Shown one piece after another: positions 32,776 to 42,060 of a stretch of 44,027 nucleotides of DNA. Under the pieces are notes generated by a model. It was not told the origin of the DNA. It ran no database searches and worked only from the letters and a program-made list of their open reading frames with translations. Numbering within the stretch: position 1 is the first letter of the stretch; every line of letters begins with the position of its first letter. The translations under genes and the position numbers were made by a program. The stretch spans positions 17,641-61,667 of the forward strand of contig NZ_JAOZPV010000004.1 in NCBI RefSeq assembly GCF_029932565.1. Direction: 5' to 3'. Origin of the DNA: Hydrogenimonas sp. GTDB taxonomy: Bacteria > Campylobacterota > Campylobacteria > Campylobacterales > Hydrogenimonadaceae.

Positions 32776-34871
32776 AAAAAATCAGGGTCGCGCTGGCCGG
32801 ACAGCCGAATGTCGGTAAATCGTCCATCATCAATTCGGTGACCGGAGCCAGACTCCATGTCGGAAATTTTTCCGGTGTGACAGTCGAAAAAAAAGAGGTC
32901 TTTATCGAAAAAGGCGATTACGAAATCGAGATTATCGACCTGCCGGGCATCTATTCACTCAATGCCTATACGCCCGAGGAGCATGTCGCCAAAAAATACC
33001 TCTATGAAGAAGATTACGACCTGATAGTCAATGTCGTCGACGCCAATACACTCTCACGCAATCTCATCTTTACGATGCAGCTGATGGATATGCAGAAGAA
33101 GATGATTCTCGTTGTCAATATGATCGACGAGATCGAAAAGCAGGGTGGAGAGATTGACAGACACAAGCTCGAAGAGCTTCTCGGGATTCCCGTCGTTCTG
33201 ACATCGGCGAAAGAGCATCGCGGGGTCGACGAAATCATCGATCAGATCATCGTTACCTACGAAAGTGAAAAACCGAAAAACAAACTCTATTACGATGAGC
33301 GGATCGAAGAGCAGGTCAACCGGATCGTCAAAGTCCTTCACAAATCACCCCATTTCAAGGATCCGGAGTATGCCCGTTTCATTGCAATCCGGCTTTTGGA
33401 CAGGGATGAAGATATATACAAAATCATCCATGATCTGCCGATTTTCATCGAGCTGCATGAAATGCTCGGGAAGATCTACCGCGAACTTGAGCTGGAATAC
33501 GATGAAGAGAGCACCAGCGACGTCCTGAGCGGTGACCGCTATGCGCTCTCGAAGGCGCTGGTGATGGAAGCGGTCCGGAAACCGCAGAAAAAAGTGACGT
33601 TGACCGATCGTCTCGACAAACTGCTGATCCATCCGGTTTTCGGGCTGCCGATTTTCCTCTTTTTCATGTGGCTTCTGTTCCAGCTGACGTTCGAAGTCGG
33701 ATCGATACCGATGGATATGATCGATGCGGCTTTCACCGAAATGTCGAATCTCGTCAAAGCCGTGCTTCCGGACGGAGCGATCCAGTCGGTTCTGGCCGAT
33801 GGCGTGATTCCGGCTGTCGGATCGATCATCATGTTTCTGCCGAATATTCTGATTCTTTTTATGGGGATCAATCTGCTCGAGCAGACCGGCTACATGGCAA
33901 GAACGGCGTTTCTGCTCGACGGCTTTATGAAGAAGTTCGGTCTGCAGGGGAAAGCGTTCATTCCTCTTGTCAGCGGTTTCGGCTGTACCGTACCGGCATA
34001 TATGGCTGCCCGTACGCTCAAAAATCCGACCGATCGGATCATAACGATGCTGATACTCGGATTTATGAGCTGCTCCGCCAGACTTCCGGTCTATGTGCTG
34101 TTGATCGGTGCATTTTTTCCGATGGCACAGGCCGGAAACATCCTTTTCATCATCTATATCAGCGGTGCGATACTCGGACTGATTGTCGCGAAAATCCTTC
34201 GTACACTCCTTTTCAAGGGAGAGCCCGAACCGTTCGTCATGGAGATGCCACCCTACCGTTTCCCCTCGATGAAAGCGCTCGCAATGGAGCTCTGGATCAA
34301 AACCAGGCTCTTTTTGAAAAAAGCCGGAACGTTCATCGCCGGGGCTTCGATGATCATCTGGTTTTTAAGCACATACCCGCATCAGCCGGAAATCGAAGCC
34401 CGCTATCTGCAGAAAATCGAGATGACACAGGATGGGGAAGCGAAGGCGCAGCTGCAGAACGAGATGATCTCCAAAGTGCTCGAACGGAGTTATCTGGGAG
34501 AGATCGGCAAGACGCTCGAACCTGTTTTCCATCCGATCGGATTCGACTGGCGCATGTCTGTGGCGGTGGTAGCCGGACTGGCAGCCAAAGAGGTTGTCGT
34601 TTCGACGCTCGCGACGCTCTATGCAGTGGGAGATGCGGATGAAAAGAGCAACACGCTTCTGCAGAGACTCCGAGAAAATGTTACATTCAAGGCCGCGATC
34701 GCATTGATCGTCATCATCATGATCTATTCGCCCTGCATCGCTGCCATGAGTACCTTCTGGGTGGAGGTTCCGCAGTGGGTCTGGCGGGGATTCTATCTGG
34801 TCTATCCCAATCTGCTGGCCTGGCTGATGGCATTCGCTGTCTACAGATTGTTGGATTTTATGGGCTATTGA
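32772..34871 (+). CDS. feoB: Ferrous iron transport GTPase/permease FeoB
   Basis: 699 residues, starting with GTG at 32772-32774. The N-terminal GTPase domain has G1 GQPNVGKS (10-17), the G2 threonine in NFSGVTVEKK, G3 DLPGIYSL and G4 NMIDE. A helical spacer follows, then a membrane domain with about eight segments and the gate motifs GFGCTVPAYMAARTL and FMSCSARLPVYVL, whose cysteines lie on the iron path. FeoB carries Fe2+ across the inner membrane in anoxic or acidic conditions. FeoA precedes it; no FeoC is seen. Confidence 0.97.
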   Translation: MKKIRVALAGQPNVGKSSIINSVTGARLHVGNFSGVTVEKKEVFIEKGDYEIEIIDLPGIYSLNAYTPEEHVAKKYLYEEDYDLIVNVVDANTLSRNLIFTMQLMDMQKKMILVVNMIDEIEKQGGEIDRHKLEELLGIPVVLTSAKEHRGVDEIIDQIIVTYESEKPKNKLYYDERIEEQVNRIVKVLHKSPHFKDPEYARFIAIRLLDRDEDIYKIIHDLPIFIELHEMLGKIYRELELEYDEESTSDVLSGDRYALSKALVMEAVRKPQKKVTLTDRLDKLLIHPVFGLPIFLFFMWLLFQLTFEVGSIPMDMIDAAFTEMSNLVKAVLPDGAIQSVLADGVIPAVGSIIMFLPNILILFMGINLLEQTGYMARTAFLLDGFMKKFGLQGKAFIPLVSGFGCTVPAYMAARTLKNPTDRIITMLILGFMSCSARLPVYVLLIGAFFPMAQAGNILFIIYISGAILGLIVAKILRTLLFKGEPEPFVMEMPPYRFPSMKALAMELWIKTRLFLKKAGTFIAGASMIIWFLSTYPHQPEIEARYLQKIEMTQDGEAKAQLQNEMISKVLERSYLGEIGKTLEPVFHPIGFDWRMSVAVVAGLAAKEVVVSTLATLYAVGDADEKSNTLLQRLRENVTFKAAIALIVIIMIYSPCIAAMSTFWVEVPQWVWRGFYLVYPNLLAWLMAFAVYRLLDFMGY

Positions 34872-34872
34872 G

Positions 34873-35424
34873 ATGGATCGTACATGCAGCATACTTCTTG
34901 TCCCTTTTTTCGCAGGGGAGTGGCGGTTTGCATCCCCGCTCTCGTTGAAGCTGGAAGAGATATTCTCTCTCGAGGTGGTCTGGAGTTCGCCCGAACCGCT
35001 TCCCGCGGGGAGTTTTGACAGCCAAAGAGGACAGCACAGGGCATTTGAGCTGCTGCGGGCCGCCTGCATGGGCAAAACCGCGGAAAACCAGATCGTACTC
35101 GGAATCACCCATGAAGACATCTACGAAGGTCAGCTCAATTTCGTTTTCGGTCTTGCATCGGCGGCATACCGCTGCGCCGTCATTTCTACAGCCAGACTCT
35201 CCAACCGTTTCTACGGGATGGTGGAAGACGAGAACCTGTTTTTCCGACGCCTCGTAACCGAAGCGGTCCATGAAATCGGCCATACACTGGGGCTCGAGCA
35301 TTGTCCCGATCCGCACTGTGTCATGCATTTTTCCAACTCCCTTTCCGAAACCGACATCAAAGGATACAGATTTTGCGAGGTGTGCCGCCGAAAAGCCGAC
35401 AGGGCATTGGCCCCGTGCCGTTAA
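34873..35424 (+). CDS. Archaemetzincin-family zinc metalloprotease
   Basis: 183 residues. The zinc and structural signature is HEIGHTLGLEHC, then C-V-M and a C-terminal CEVC, closely following the archaemetzincin pattern HEXXHXXGX3CX4CXM...CXXC, with two zinc sites expected. No signal peptide, so probably cytoplasmic. Archaemetzincins occur in Archaea, vertebrates and scattered bacteria; substrates are poorly known and catalytic activity varies. The ATG is one base after the feoB stop, so it is likely coexpressed with feoAB. Confidence 0.88.
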   Translation: MDRTCSILLVPFFAGEWRFASPLSLKLEEIFSLEVVWSSPEPLPAGSFDSQRGQHRAFELLRAACMGKTAENQIVLGITHEDIYEGQLNFVFGLASAAYRCAVISTARLSNRFYGMVEDENLFFRRLVTEAVHEIGHTLGLEHCPDPHCVMHFSNSLSETDIKGYRFCEVCRRKADRALAPCR

Positions 35425-35537
35425 GTCATTCCGATTCCACATCGTGAATTTCAGTCCTCTTTTGCTATACTTTTCCCAATTTAACGTACATAATGACAGT
35501 TGCAAAAATTGTCAGAATTGTAAACAAAGGATGAACT

Positions 35538-35966
35538 ATGGAGTGTGAATTTCCAACCATCAATGCCGATCCGGACGAGATCCGGGATATTTTCAAAGAG
35601 GTCAAAACGATTGCGGTGATCGGACTCTCTCCCGATGCGACAAAAGACAGCCATCGGGTTGCAAAGTATCTTCAGAGTGTCGGATACAAGATCATTCCGG
35701 TTTATCCGAAAGAGGAGACCATTCTGGGCGAGAAGGTCTATCGTTCGCTGAAAGAGATTCCCGGACAAATCGATATGGTGGATATTTTCAGAAAACCGGC
35801 AGCCGTCGGACCGATTGTCGAGGCATGCATAAAGCGGGGTGATGTGAAGGTGGTCTGGCTTCAAGCCGGGATTGTGAACAATGCCGCGGCGGAAGAGGCG
35901 AAAAAGGCCGGCATGAAAGTGGTGCAGAGCCGCTGCGCCATGGTGGATCATAGAAACCTCGCATGA
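35538..35966 (+). CDS. CoA-binding (YccU-like) protein
   Basis: 142 residues with a single Rossmann CoA-binding domain: VIGLSPDATKDSHRVAKYL near 27-45, YKIIPVYPKEE, and WLQAGIVNNAAAEEAKKAG in the second half. The fold is that of the CoA-binding part of succinyl-CoA synthetase alpha subunits. The family is widespread with no settled role. The ATG overlaps ilvA by four bases (ATGA). The 113-base gap upstream contains TATACT (about 35466) as a possible -10 and a GACAGTT/AATTGTC near-palindrome. Confidence 0.9.
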   Translation: MECEFPTINADPDEIRDIFKEVKTIAVIGLSPDATKDSHRVAKYLQSVGYKIIPVYPKEETILGEKVYRSLKEIPGQIDMVDIFRKPAAVGPIVEACIKRGDVKVVWLQAGIVNNAAAEEAKKAGMKVVQSRCAMVDHRNLA

Positions 35967-37174
35967 TTCGACTGGACGATATTCAAACGGCCTATGAGCA
36001 GGTACGGAAAGTAGCTGTCGACACTCCCTTCTCCTATGCCCCGAAACTGAGCGAGGCGAGCGGGTTCGAAGTCTATTTGAAGAAGGAGAATCTTCAGACC
36101 ACCGGTTCGTTCAAGATCCGTGGAGCTTTCAACAAAATTGCATCGCTGAGTGACGAAGAGCGTGCCAAAGGTGTCGTAGCGGCGAGTGCGGGCAACCATG
36201 CACAGGGTGTGGCCCTTGCAGCGAAATATTTCAATATCCCTGCCACGATTATTATGCCGGAGACGACGCCGCTGACAAAAGTGGACGGTGTCAAGTCGTA
36301 TGGTGCCGAGGTCGTGCTTTCGGGGACAAACTACGATGAAGCGTATGCGTATGCGGTAGAGTTCGCGGAAGAGAAAAAACGTGTCTTCATCCACCCATTT
36401 GCGGACGATCAGGTGATTGCGGGACAGGGAACGATTGCACTCGAAATCCTCGACAGATGCGAGTACCCCGATGCACTGCTTGTTCCAGTCGGCGGCGGGG
36501 GACTTATCAGTGGGATCGCTACAGCGGTCAAAGTACTCTCCCCCCGGACCAAGGTGATCGGTGTCGCTGCCGAAGGTGCACCGGCGATGAAACTCTCGTT
36601 CGATGCGAGAAAGCCGATCGATACGACGGGAGTCAGAACGATTGCCGACGGTATCGCCGTACGTGATACCTCGCCGACGACACTTGCCTATATTCTCCGC
36701 TATGTCGACGATATTGTGCTTGTCAGCGACGATGAAATCGCCAATGCGATTCTCTACCTTCTGGAGAAACAGAAGCTGGTGGTCGAAGGTGCGGGTGCCG
36801 TCGGAGTCGCAGCTCTGCTTCACCGACGCCTCGATCTGCCCGAGAATGCAAAGGTCGTCACGGTATTGAGCGGCGGGAATATCGATGTGACGATGCTCTC
36901 CGTCATCATCGAAAAAGGTTTGTTGAAATCCTATCGGAAAATGAAACTCGTCGTGACGCTGGTCGACAAGCCCGGCAGTCTGATGAAACTGACCGAAATT
37001 CTGAAAGATGCGCAGGCCAATATCGTTCAGATCGGCTATGACCGGACTTCGCTCGATCTGAAATTCGGTGATGCCTACGTGTCGATTGCACTGGAAACGA
37101 AAGGCAAAGAGCATCAGCAGCTGATCAAAAGGCTGCTGCACGACTATGGGTATCGTTTTGAAGAGGAACACTGA
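35963..37174 (+). CDS. ilvA: Threonine ammonia-lyase
   Basis: 403 residues. This PLP enzyme deaminates threonine to 2-oxobutyrate, the first step towards isoleucine. TTGSFKIRGAFNK carries the PLP lysine, SAGNHAQGVALAA and PVGGGGLISG are the cofactor-binding loops, and a single C-terminal ACT domain (about 325-403, VTLVDKPGSLMKLTEIL) fits the shorter, TdcB-like/ACT type. Its product is used by IlvBN encoded downstream, so a biosynthetic role is likely; a catabolic role is possible. Confidence 0.93.
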   Translation: MIRLDDIQTAYEQVRKVAVDTPFSYAPKLSEASGFEVYLKKENLQTTGSFKIRGAFNKIASLSDEERAKGVVAASAGNHAQGVALAAKYFNIPATIIMPETTPLTKVDGVKSYGAEVVLSGTNYDEAYAYAVEFAEEKKRVFIHPFADDQVIAGQGTIALEILDRCEYPDALLVPVGGGGLISGIATAVKVLSPRTKVIGVAAEGAPAMKLSFDARKPIDTTGVRTIADGIAVRDTSPTTLAYILRYVDDIVLVSDDEIANAILYLLEKQKLVVEGAGAVGVAALLHRRLDLPENAKVVTVLSGGNIDVTMLSVIIEKGLLKSYRKMKLVVTLVDKPGSLMKLTEILKDAQANIVQIGYDRTSLDLKFGDAYVSIALETKGKEHQQLIKRLLHDYGYRFEEEH

Positions 37175-37182
37175 ACGACGCC

Positions 37183-39282
37183 ATGATTGTTGAAAAAAGG
37201 CTCCAGTTCAAGTGTGCCATCACCGCGATCAAGCCTGTCGAAGGCCGGAGGGTGGCCATTGTCGATGTCGACAATACGGTCCGGTTTTTCAAACTCGGAC
37301 CGGTCGAACTTCTCGATGGTTTCAAAACCTCCATCCAGCAGGATCCCCATCTTCTCAACGGCAGTGACGTATCACGCGACGGACGTTTTGTGGCCTTTGC
37401 TGTCAAAAAAGAGGGGGTGGCCGTTTTCAGCGGTATCCACAAACGTCTTTTGTACCGTTTCAAACGCCATGACGGAGATGTGGAGAGTCTCCGTATCAGT
37501 GACAGACACGAATATCTCGCGACCGGTGGGCAGGATGGCAAGACATTTCTCTGGAGTCTGGTGACCGGACGCATGATCGCTTCGCTCCCCCACCATGCCG
37601 ATTTCGTCACTGCGATCGATTTCAGTCCCAACGGACAGTGGATCGCGACGGGAAGCTTCGACCGCAAAGTGCTGGTGACCAATATCTCGTCGCTTTCCCA
37701 GAGTTTCCGCCTCCGAGGGCACGGCGGTGCGATCAATACGATCAAATTCATCAGTGACCATCGGCTTGTGGCAGCCGACAAAAGCGGAGAAATCGTCGTA
37801 TGGGATTATTTCAACAGCAAGGTGGTCAAACGGCTCAAAAAAATGCTGGACGAGGTAACATCGTTCTGCACGACGCCCGATGACAGATTTCTGTTTGCAG
37901 CCGACAAAAACGGCCTCGTTTCGCTCTATGATCTCAATACGTATGAGATGCTTTCACTCCGCTATCTCTCCTACAGCAAATCGATCAAAAAGATTGCCTA
38001 TGCCAAATCGGGCAATTATCTCATCGTGGGTCTGGAAAACGGAGAAGTGACCTTCAACTCTCCGCTCAAAGAGAGCGCGAAGATGGAGGAGGCCATCGAC
38101 TCCGACGACCTTGTCGAAGCCTACCGACTGGCCGAAGAGAATCCGCTGCTGCGCTACAGCAGTGCCTATATTCGTCTCGAAGCGTTGTGGAACGATGCCT
38201 GCGAAGAGGCAGTCAAACTGCTCGAAGAGGGGAGACGCAACGAAGCGAGAGAGCGCCTGGAACCGTTCAGTGCCGAAAGTTCGAAACGTCTTCTGACGCA
38301 GCAGCTTCTGAATGATTACAGAGAGTTCGAACGATTCAAAACGGCCGTCGAAAGCCGAAAATATCAGCTTGCCTATTCGCTCGCTGCGCAGTATCCGATG
38401 CTCAAACACAATCGCTATTATGCACGAATGGAGCAGGAGTGGGAAGCGGTCTTCTCGCAGGCGAAAAAAATCATCCTCCAAAACGGAGGCGAGGAGCGTG
38501 TGAAAGAACTTTTCAAACCGTTTCGCGGCATTTCGGGGAAAAGTGTTCTGATACAGACGCTTCTGGCCGAAAAAGAGATCTACAAGCTCTTCATGAAACT
38601 TGTTGTCAAAAAAGATTTCAAGGGAGCCATTGAGCTGGCCAAACGCTATCCGGCGATTCGTGAACTGAAAGAGTACAGAAAAATCGAACGCATGGCAGAG
38701 GCTATTACGCAAAAGGCGAAGATGGAGTTGGAGAGAGGGAACTATGCCGAAACGGCACGGCTCGCTTCCAGGTTGATAGAGTTTCCCGATCAGCGCGAAC
38801 TGGCGGAGGAGCTGAAAGAAGAGGCGAACCTTTATGCATCCGCGATGCGCTATTTTGCCGAGAAGAATTACGAGGCGATTTATCGGATGTTGGAGCAGTA
38901 TCCCTATCTCGAAGAGACTCAGATCGTCAAAAATCTCGAAGAGGCATGGCAGAAAGTGGTCAAACGTGCGGAAGTCTCTGCATCGAAAGGCGACGTTGCA
39001 GGACTGAAGAATCTGTTTGATCCCTTCATCCATTTGTCGCAGAAACGTGTCAAAATCATTTCGCTCTTCAAGCAGGCCTATCTCGAACAGCTCGAAAACA
39101 TTTCAGAGCGCGAACCCGGCAGCCTGGCACCGGCTCTCCGGAACTATCTTGACCTTTTCGGTATGGATGACGAACTCGATGCGTGGCTCAGGGATCATGG
39201 GCTGAGCGATATGGGCGAAGAGATTGAAGCCAAAGAGATCGGGACAATCGATCCGATCGGATTGCCCGAGACGATCGTATGA
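37183..39282 (+). CDS. WD40 propeller protein with four ~84-residue helical repeats
   Basis: 699 residues, no signal peptide or membrane segment. Residues 1-295 form a WD40-type beta-propeller, clearest at LATGGQDGKTFLW, IATGSFDRKVLVT and LVAADKSGEIVVW. Residues 302-637 hold four tandem helical repeats. Each has a proline-marked turn: NPLLR (P321), YPMLK (P405), YPAIR (P490) and YPYLE (P574), spaced 84, 85 and 84 residues, and a later PF..S.K block (361, 446, 614; degenerate in repeat 3). The rest is an acidic tail. The layout suggests a scaffold. It is coupled to ppx by a four-base overlap and follows ilvA by eight bases. I know no function for it. Confidence 0.8.
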   Translation: MIVEKRLQFKCAITAIKPVEGRRVAIVDVDNTVRFFKLGPVELLDGFKTSIQQDPHLLNGSDVSRDGRFVAFAVKKEGVAVFSGIHKRLLYRFKRHDGDVESLRISDRHEYLATGGQDGKTFLWSLVTGRMIASLPHHADFVTAIDFSPNGQWIATGSFDRKVLVTNISSLSQSFRLRGHGGAINTIKFISDHRLVAADKSGEIVVWDYFNSKVVKRLKKMLDEVTSFCTTPDDRFLFAADKNGLVSLYDLNTYEMLSLRYLSYSKSIKKIAYAKSGNYLIVGLENGEVTFNSPLKESAKMEEAIDSDDLVEAYRLAEENPLLRYSSAYIRLEALWNDACEEAVKLLEEGRRNEARERLEPFSAESSKRLLTQQLLNDYREFERFKTAVESRKYQLAYSLAAQYPMLKHNRYYARMEQEWEAVFSQAKKIILQNGGEERVKELFKPFRGISGKSVLIQTLLAEKEIYKLFMKLVVKKDFKGAIELAKRYPAIRELKEYRKIERMAEAITQKAKMELERGNYAETARLASRLIEFPDQRELAEELKEEANLYASAMRYFAEKNYEAIYRMLEQYPYLEETQIVKNLEEAWQKVVKRAEVSASKGDVAGLKNLFDPFIHLSQKRVKIISLFKQAYLEQLENISEREPGSLAPALRNYLDLFGMDDELDAWLRDHGLSDMGEEIEAKEIGTIDPIGLPETIV

Positions 39283-40217
39283 TCGCAGTCGACCTGGGGT
39301 CCAATACATTTCGTGCGGTGGCATTGTCATGCGAAACTCTTGAACCGCTGGCGCAGTATGAGAAGATCGTCAGAACGGCCGACAGGATCACGGAGACCGG
39401 GAAAATTTCGAAAGAGGCGGTGAATAGAATCGTGGCGGCCGCGAAAGAGATGCGGGAGAGACTCGACGGAACGGAAGAGATTGTCGCCGTCACGACCGAG
39501 GCGATTCGCCGCGCCGGGAATGCCGGGGAGGTGCTTGAAGAGATCGATCGTCGCAGCGGTATCTGCTTCAGGGTGATATCGGGTGAAGAGGAGGCAAAAT
39601 ATACACTCCTTGCAGTCAAAACCCGTCTCAAAAAACTCCGTTTGGAGAGCGAACGTTTCGTCATGGCTGACATTGGCGGCGGATCGACCGAAATCGTCTT
39701 TTTCGATCGGGGAAACATTCTGATCGAAAGTTTTCCTGTCGGGATCGTCACGGTCGCGCAGCGCTACCGGGAACTTGCCAGAATTGAGGAGGCACTTCCC
39801 TCGCTGATGGGGGAGATGCGCTCACATATCGAGATGGCCGGACACCGGGGATTCCAACCGAAAATATTTGTTGCGACGGCAGGCACGCCGACGACTGTGG
39901 CCGCGATGAAGCTGGGAATGGAGTATGCCACCTATGACGCGGGCAGAGTCAACGGGACACTATTGAACCGCGACGATCTCCATGCGCAGCTTGAAAGACT
40001 CCTCAGCCTCGGAGACGAAGAGAGGCAGAGGCTTGTGGGTGTCGGCAGGGAAGATCTGATAGCGGCCGGCATTCTGATTTTTGATCATCTCTACCGCCTG
40101 CTGGGCTTCGAAGAGGCTGTCGTTATCGATGACGGACTCAGAGAGGGTGTCGCGATTGCCGCCTGTCGGAACCTGGATATAAATGATCTGTTTTCCGAAA
40201 AACATTTACCTGCATGA
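39279..40217 (+). CDS. Ppx/GppA-family exopolyphosphatase / pppGpp phosphatase
   Basis: 312 residues, the short form without the C-terminal HD-like domain of the Escherichia coli enzyme. VDLGSNTFRAVAL (about 4-16) and ADIGGGSTEIVFF (about 130-142) are the two phosphate-binding loops of the ASKHA fold, and TTEAIRRAGNA fits the family. It may hydrolyse inorganic polyphosphate or pppGpp; the sequence does not separate these. Its ATG overlaps the WD40 gene stop (ATGA), so the two are coupled. A 149-base gap follows. Confidence 0.9.
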   Translation: MIAVDLGSNTFRAVALSCETLEPLAQYEKIVRTADRITETGKISKEAVNRIVAAAKEMRERLDGTEEIVAVTTEAIRRAGNAGEVLEEIDRRSGICFRVISGEEEAKYTLLAVKTRLKKLRLESERFVMADIGGGSTEIVFFDRGNILIESFPVGIVTVAQRYRELARIEEALPSLMGEMRSHIEMAGHRGFQPKIFVATAGTPTTVAAMKLGMEYATYDAGRVNGTLLNRDDLHAQLERLLSLGDEERQRLVGVGREDLIAAGILIFDHLYRLLGFEEAVVIDDGLREGVAIAACRNLDINDLFSEKHLPA

Positions 40218-40329
40218 CAAAGGTGGCGAGGTCCGTTTTCGTATGGTCCGATCTGTCATCTTGCCGCTTTTGAAATCCAATATTTTCTTTCTCGTAACGA
40301 TCTTCAGCCTTTTTAGAGGTGCTCTGGGA

Positions 40330-40335
40330 TATAAT
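40330..40335 (+). promoter_or_regulatory. Consensus -10 box for ilvBN
   Basis: A perfect TATAAT lies 31 bases upstream of the ilvB ATG; the -35 region is poor. I see no leader peptide rich in branched-chain codons and no T-box. Confidence 0.5.
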
Positions 40336-40366
40336 CAGCAAATTTCTAACCTTAGGAGATGCGGCG

Positions 40367-42058
40367 ATGGAGATGACCGGCGCGCAGATGGTGATCGAAG
40401 CGATGAAGCTGGAAGGGGTCGATACGGTATTCGGCTACCCTGGCGGCGCTATCATGAACGTTTACGATGAAATCTACAAGCAGAACGACTTCAGGCATAT
40501 ATTGACCCGTCACGAGCAGGCAGCGGTCCATGCGGCGGACGGCTACGCGCGGGCAACCGGAAAAGTGGGTGTTGCATTTGTAACCAGCGGCCCCGGTTTT
40601 ACGAATGCCGTAACGGGACTGGCCACGGCCTATATGGACTCGGTGCCGATGGTGGTCATCAGTGGGCAGGTTCCGATCACGATGATCGGAACCGACGCCT
40701 TTCAGGAGATCGATGCGACAGGTATCAGCCGCTCCTGTACCAAACACAACTATCTCGTCCGCAGTGCCAAGGAGCTGCCCCTTATCCTGAAAGAGGCGTT
40801 CTACATCGCATCGTCGGGTCGACCGGGGCCGGTGCATGTGGATATTCCCAAGGATGTAACGGCAGAGTTGGCGACGTTCGAGTATCCCACCCATGTCGAT
40901 CTTCCGACTTACCGTCCGACGACGAAAGGCAATGTGCGCCAGATCAAAAAGGCAGCCGAAGCGATCTGCAATGCCAAACGTCCCGTCTTCTATCTTGGCG
41001 GTGGTGTCATCAGTTCGGGCAGTGCCGATCTGGTCCGGGAATTTGTCCAGACGACCCAGATTCCGGCTGTGGAGACTTTGATGGCCCGGGGAGCTCTGCG
41101 CCATGACGATCCTCTGCTGCTGGGCATGGTGGGTATGCACGGCAGCTACCAGGCCAACATGGCTATGAGCGAAGCGGACCTGATGATCGCCCTGGGCCCC
41201 CGTTTCGATGACCGGGTTACGGGAAAACTCTCCGAGTTCGCCAAACATGCAAAAGTGATCCATGTCGATATCGATCCCAGCAGTATTGGCAAACTGGTCG
41301 ATGTGGACTATCCGATCGTCGGGGATCTCAAAGAGGTATTGGAAGTGATGATGCCGAAAGTCAAGGAGTGTGTCGATCCGGACCGCTTCCAGGCATGGCG
41401 GAACATTCTGAAACGCTACAACGAAATCCATCCGATGCAATTCGAGGACAGTGACAAAGTGATCAAGCCCCAATGGGTTATCAAACGGGTCGGAGAGATC
41501 CTGGGTGAGAGGGCAGTTGTCTCCACCGATGTGGGGCAACACCAGATGTGGACGGCGCAGTTCTATCCTTTCAGCTATCCGCGTCAGCTTGTTACGAGCG
41601 GCGGACTGGGAACCATGGGCTTCGGCTTCCCTGCGGCGATGGGGGTCAAACGGGGTATGCCCGACAAGGTGAGTATCAACTTCACGGGGGATGGCTCGAT
41701 TCTGATGAATATTCAGGAGCTGGTGACGGCAGTGGAGGCCCGACTGCCGGTTGTCAATATCATCCTCAACAACCACTATCTCGGTATGGTGCGTCAGTGG
41801 CAGACATTCTTTTACGACAAGCGCTATGCCGAAACCGATCTCAGCTTCCAGCCGGATTTTGTCCGTCTGGCTGAAGCGTGTGGAGGAGTCGGATATCGGG
41901 TCGAGACCAAGGAGGATTTCGACGAGGCGCTGGAAGATGCGGTCAACAAAGGGGTTGTCGCGATGATTGATGTCATTGTGGATCGGGAAGAGAATGTTCT
42001 TCCGATGGTTCCGAGCGGCGGAACGCTCTACAATATGATGCTGGAATACAAGGATTGA
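40367..42058 (+). CDS. ilvB: Acetolactate synthase large subunit
   Basis: 563 residues from ATG 40367 with AGGAG eight bases upstream; the track start is before the promoter. This thiamine diphosphate enzyme condenses pyruvate with pyruvate or 2-oxobutyrate in valine, leucine and isoleucine synthesis. The catalytic glutamate is in LTRHEQAAVHAADGYAR; VTSGPGFTNAVTGLATAY and the ThDP/Mg2+ motif GDGSILMNIQEL are intact. FAD-binding middle domain segments such as GPRFDDRVTGKL mark the anabolic type. ilvN follows directly. ThiC in this window supplies the thiamine precursor it depends on. Confidence 0.96.
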   Translation: MEMTGAQMVIEAMKLEGVDTVFGYPGGAIMNVYDEIYKQNDFRHILTRHEQAAVHAADGYARATGKVGVAFVTSGPGFTNAVTGLATAYMDSVPMVVISGQVPITMIGTDAFQEIDATGISRSCTKHNYLVRSAKELPLILKEAFYIASSGRPGPVHVDIPKDVTAELATFEYPTHVDLPTYRPTTKGNVRQIKKAAEAICNAKRPVFYLGGGVISSGSADLVREFVQTTQIPAVETLMARGALRHDDPLLLGMVGMHGSYQANMAMSEADLMIALGPRFDDRVTGKLSEFAKHAKVIHVDIDPSSIGKLVDVDYPIVGDLKEVLEVMMPKVKECVDPDRFQAWRNILKRYNEIHPMQFEDSDKVIKPQWVIKRVGEILGERAVVSTDVGQHQMWTAQFYPFSYPRQLVTSGGLGTMGFGFPAAMGVKRGMPDKVSINFTGDGSILMNIQELVTAVEARLPVVNIILNNHYLGMVRQWQTFFYDKRYAETDLSFQPDFVRLAEACGGVGYRVETKEDFDEALEDAVNKGVVAMIDVIVDREENVLPMVPSGGTLYNMMLEYKD

Positions 42059-42060
42059 CG

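Noticed and set aside
35948-37171. 407-codon frame antisense to ilvA
   Set aside because: Same reason: the PLP enzyme on the plus strand has all its motifs.
40218-40366. T-box or leader-peptide attenuator ahead of ilvB
   Set aside because: No branched-chain codon run, no terminator/antiterminator pair and no T-box core; only a -10 box is visible.
40352-41776. 474-codon frame antisense to ilvB
   Set aside because: Histidine- and arginine-rich shadow of an intact acetolactate synthase gene.
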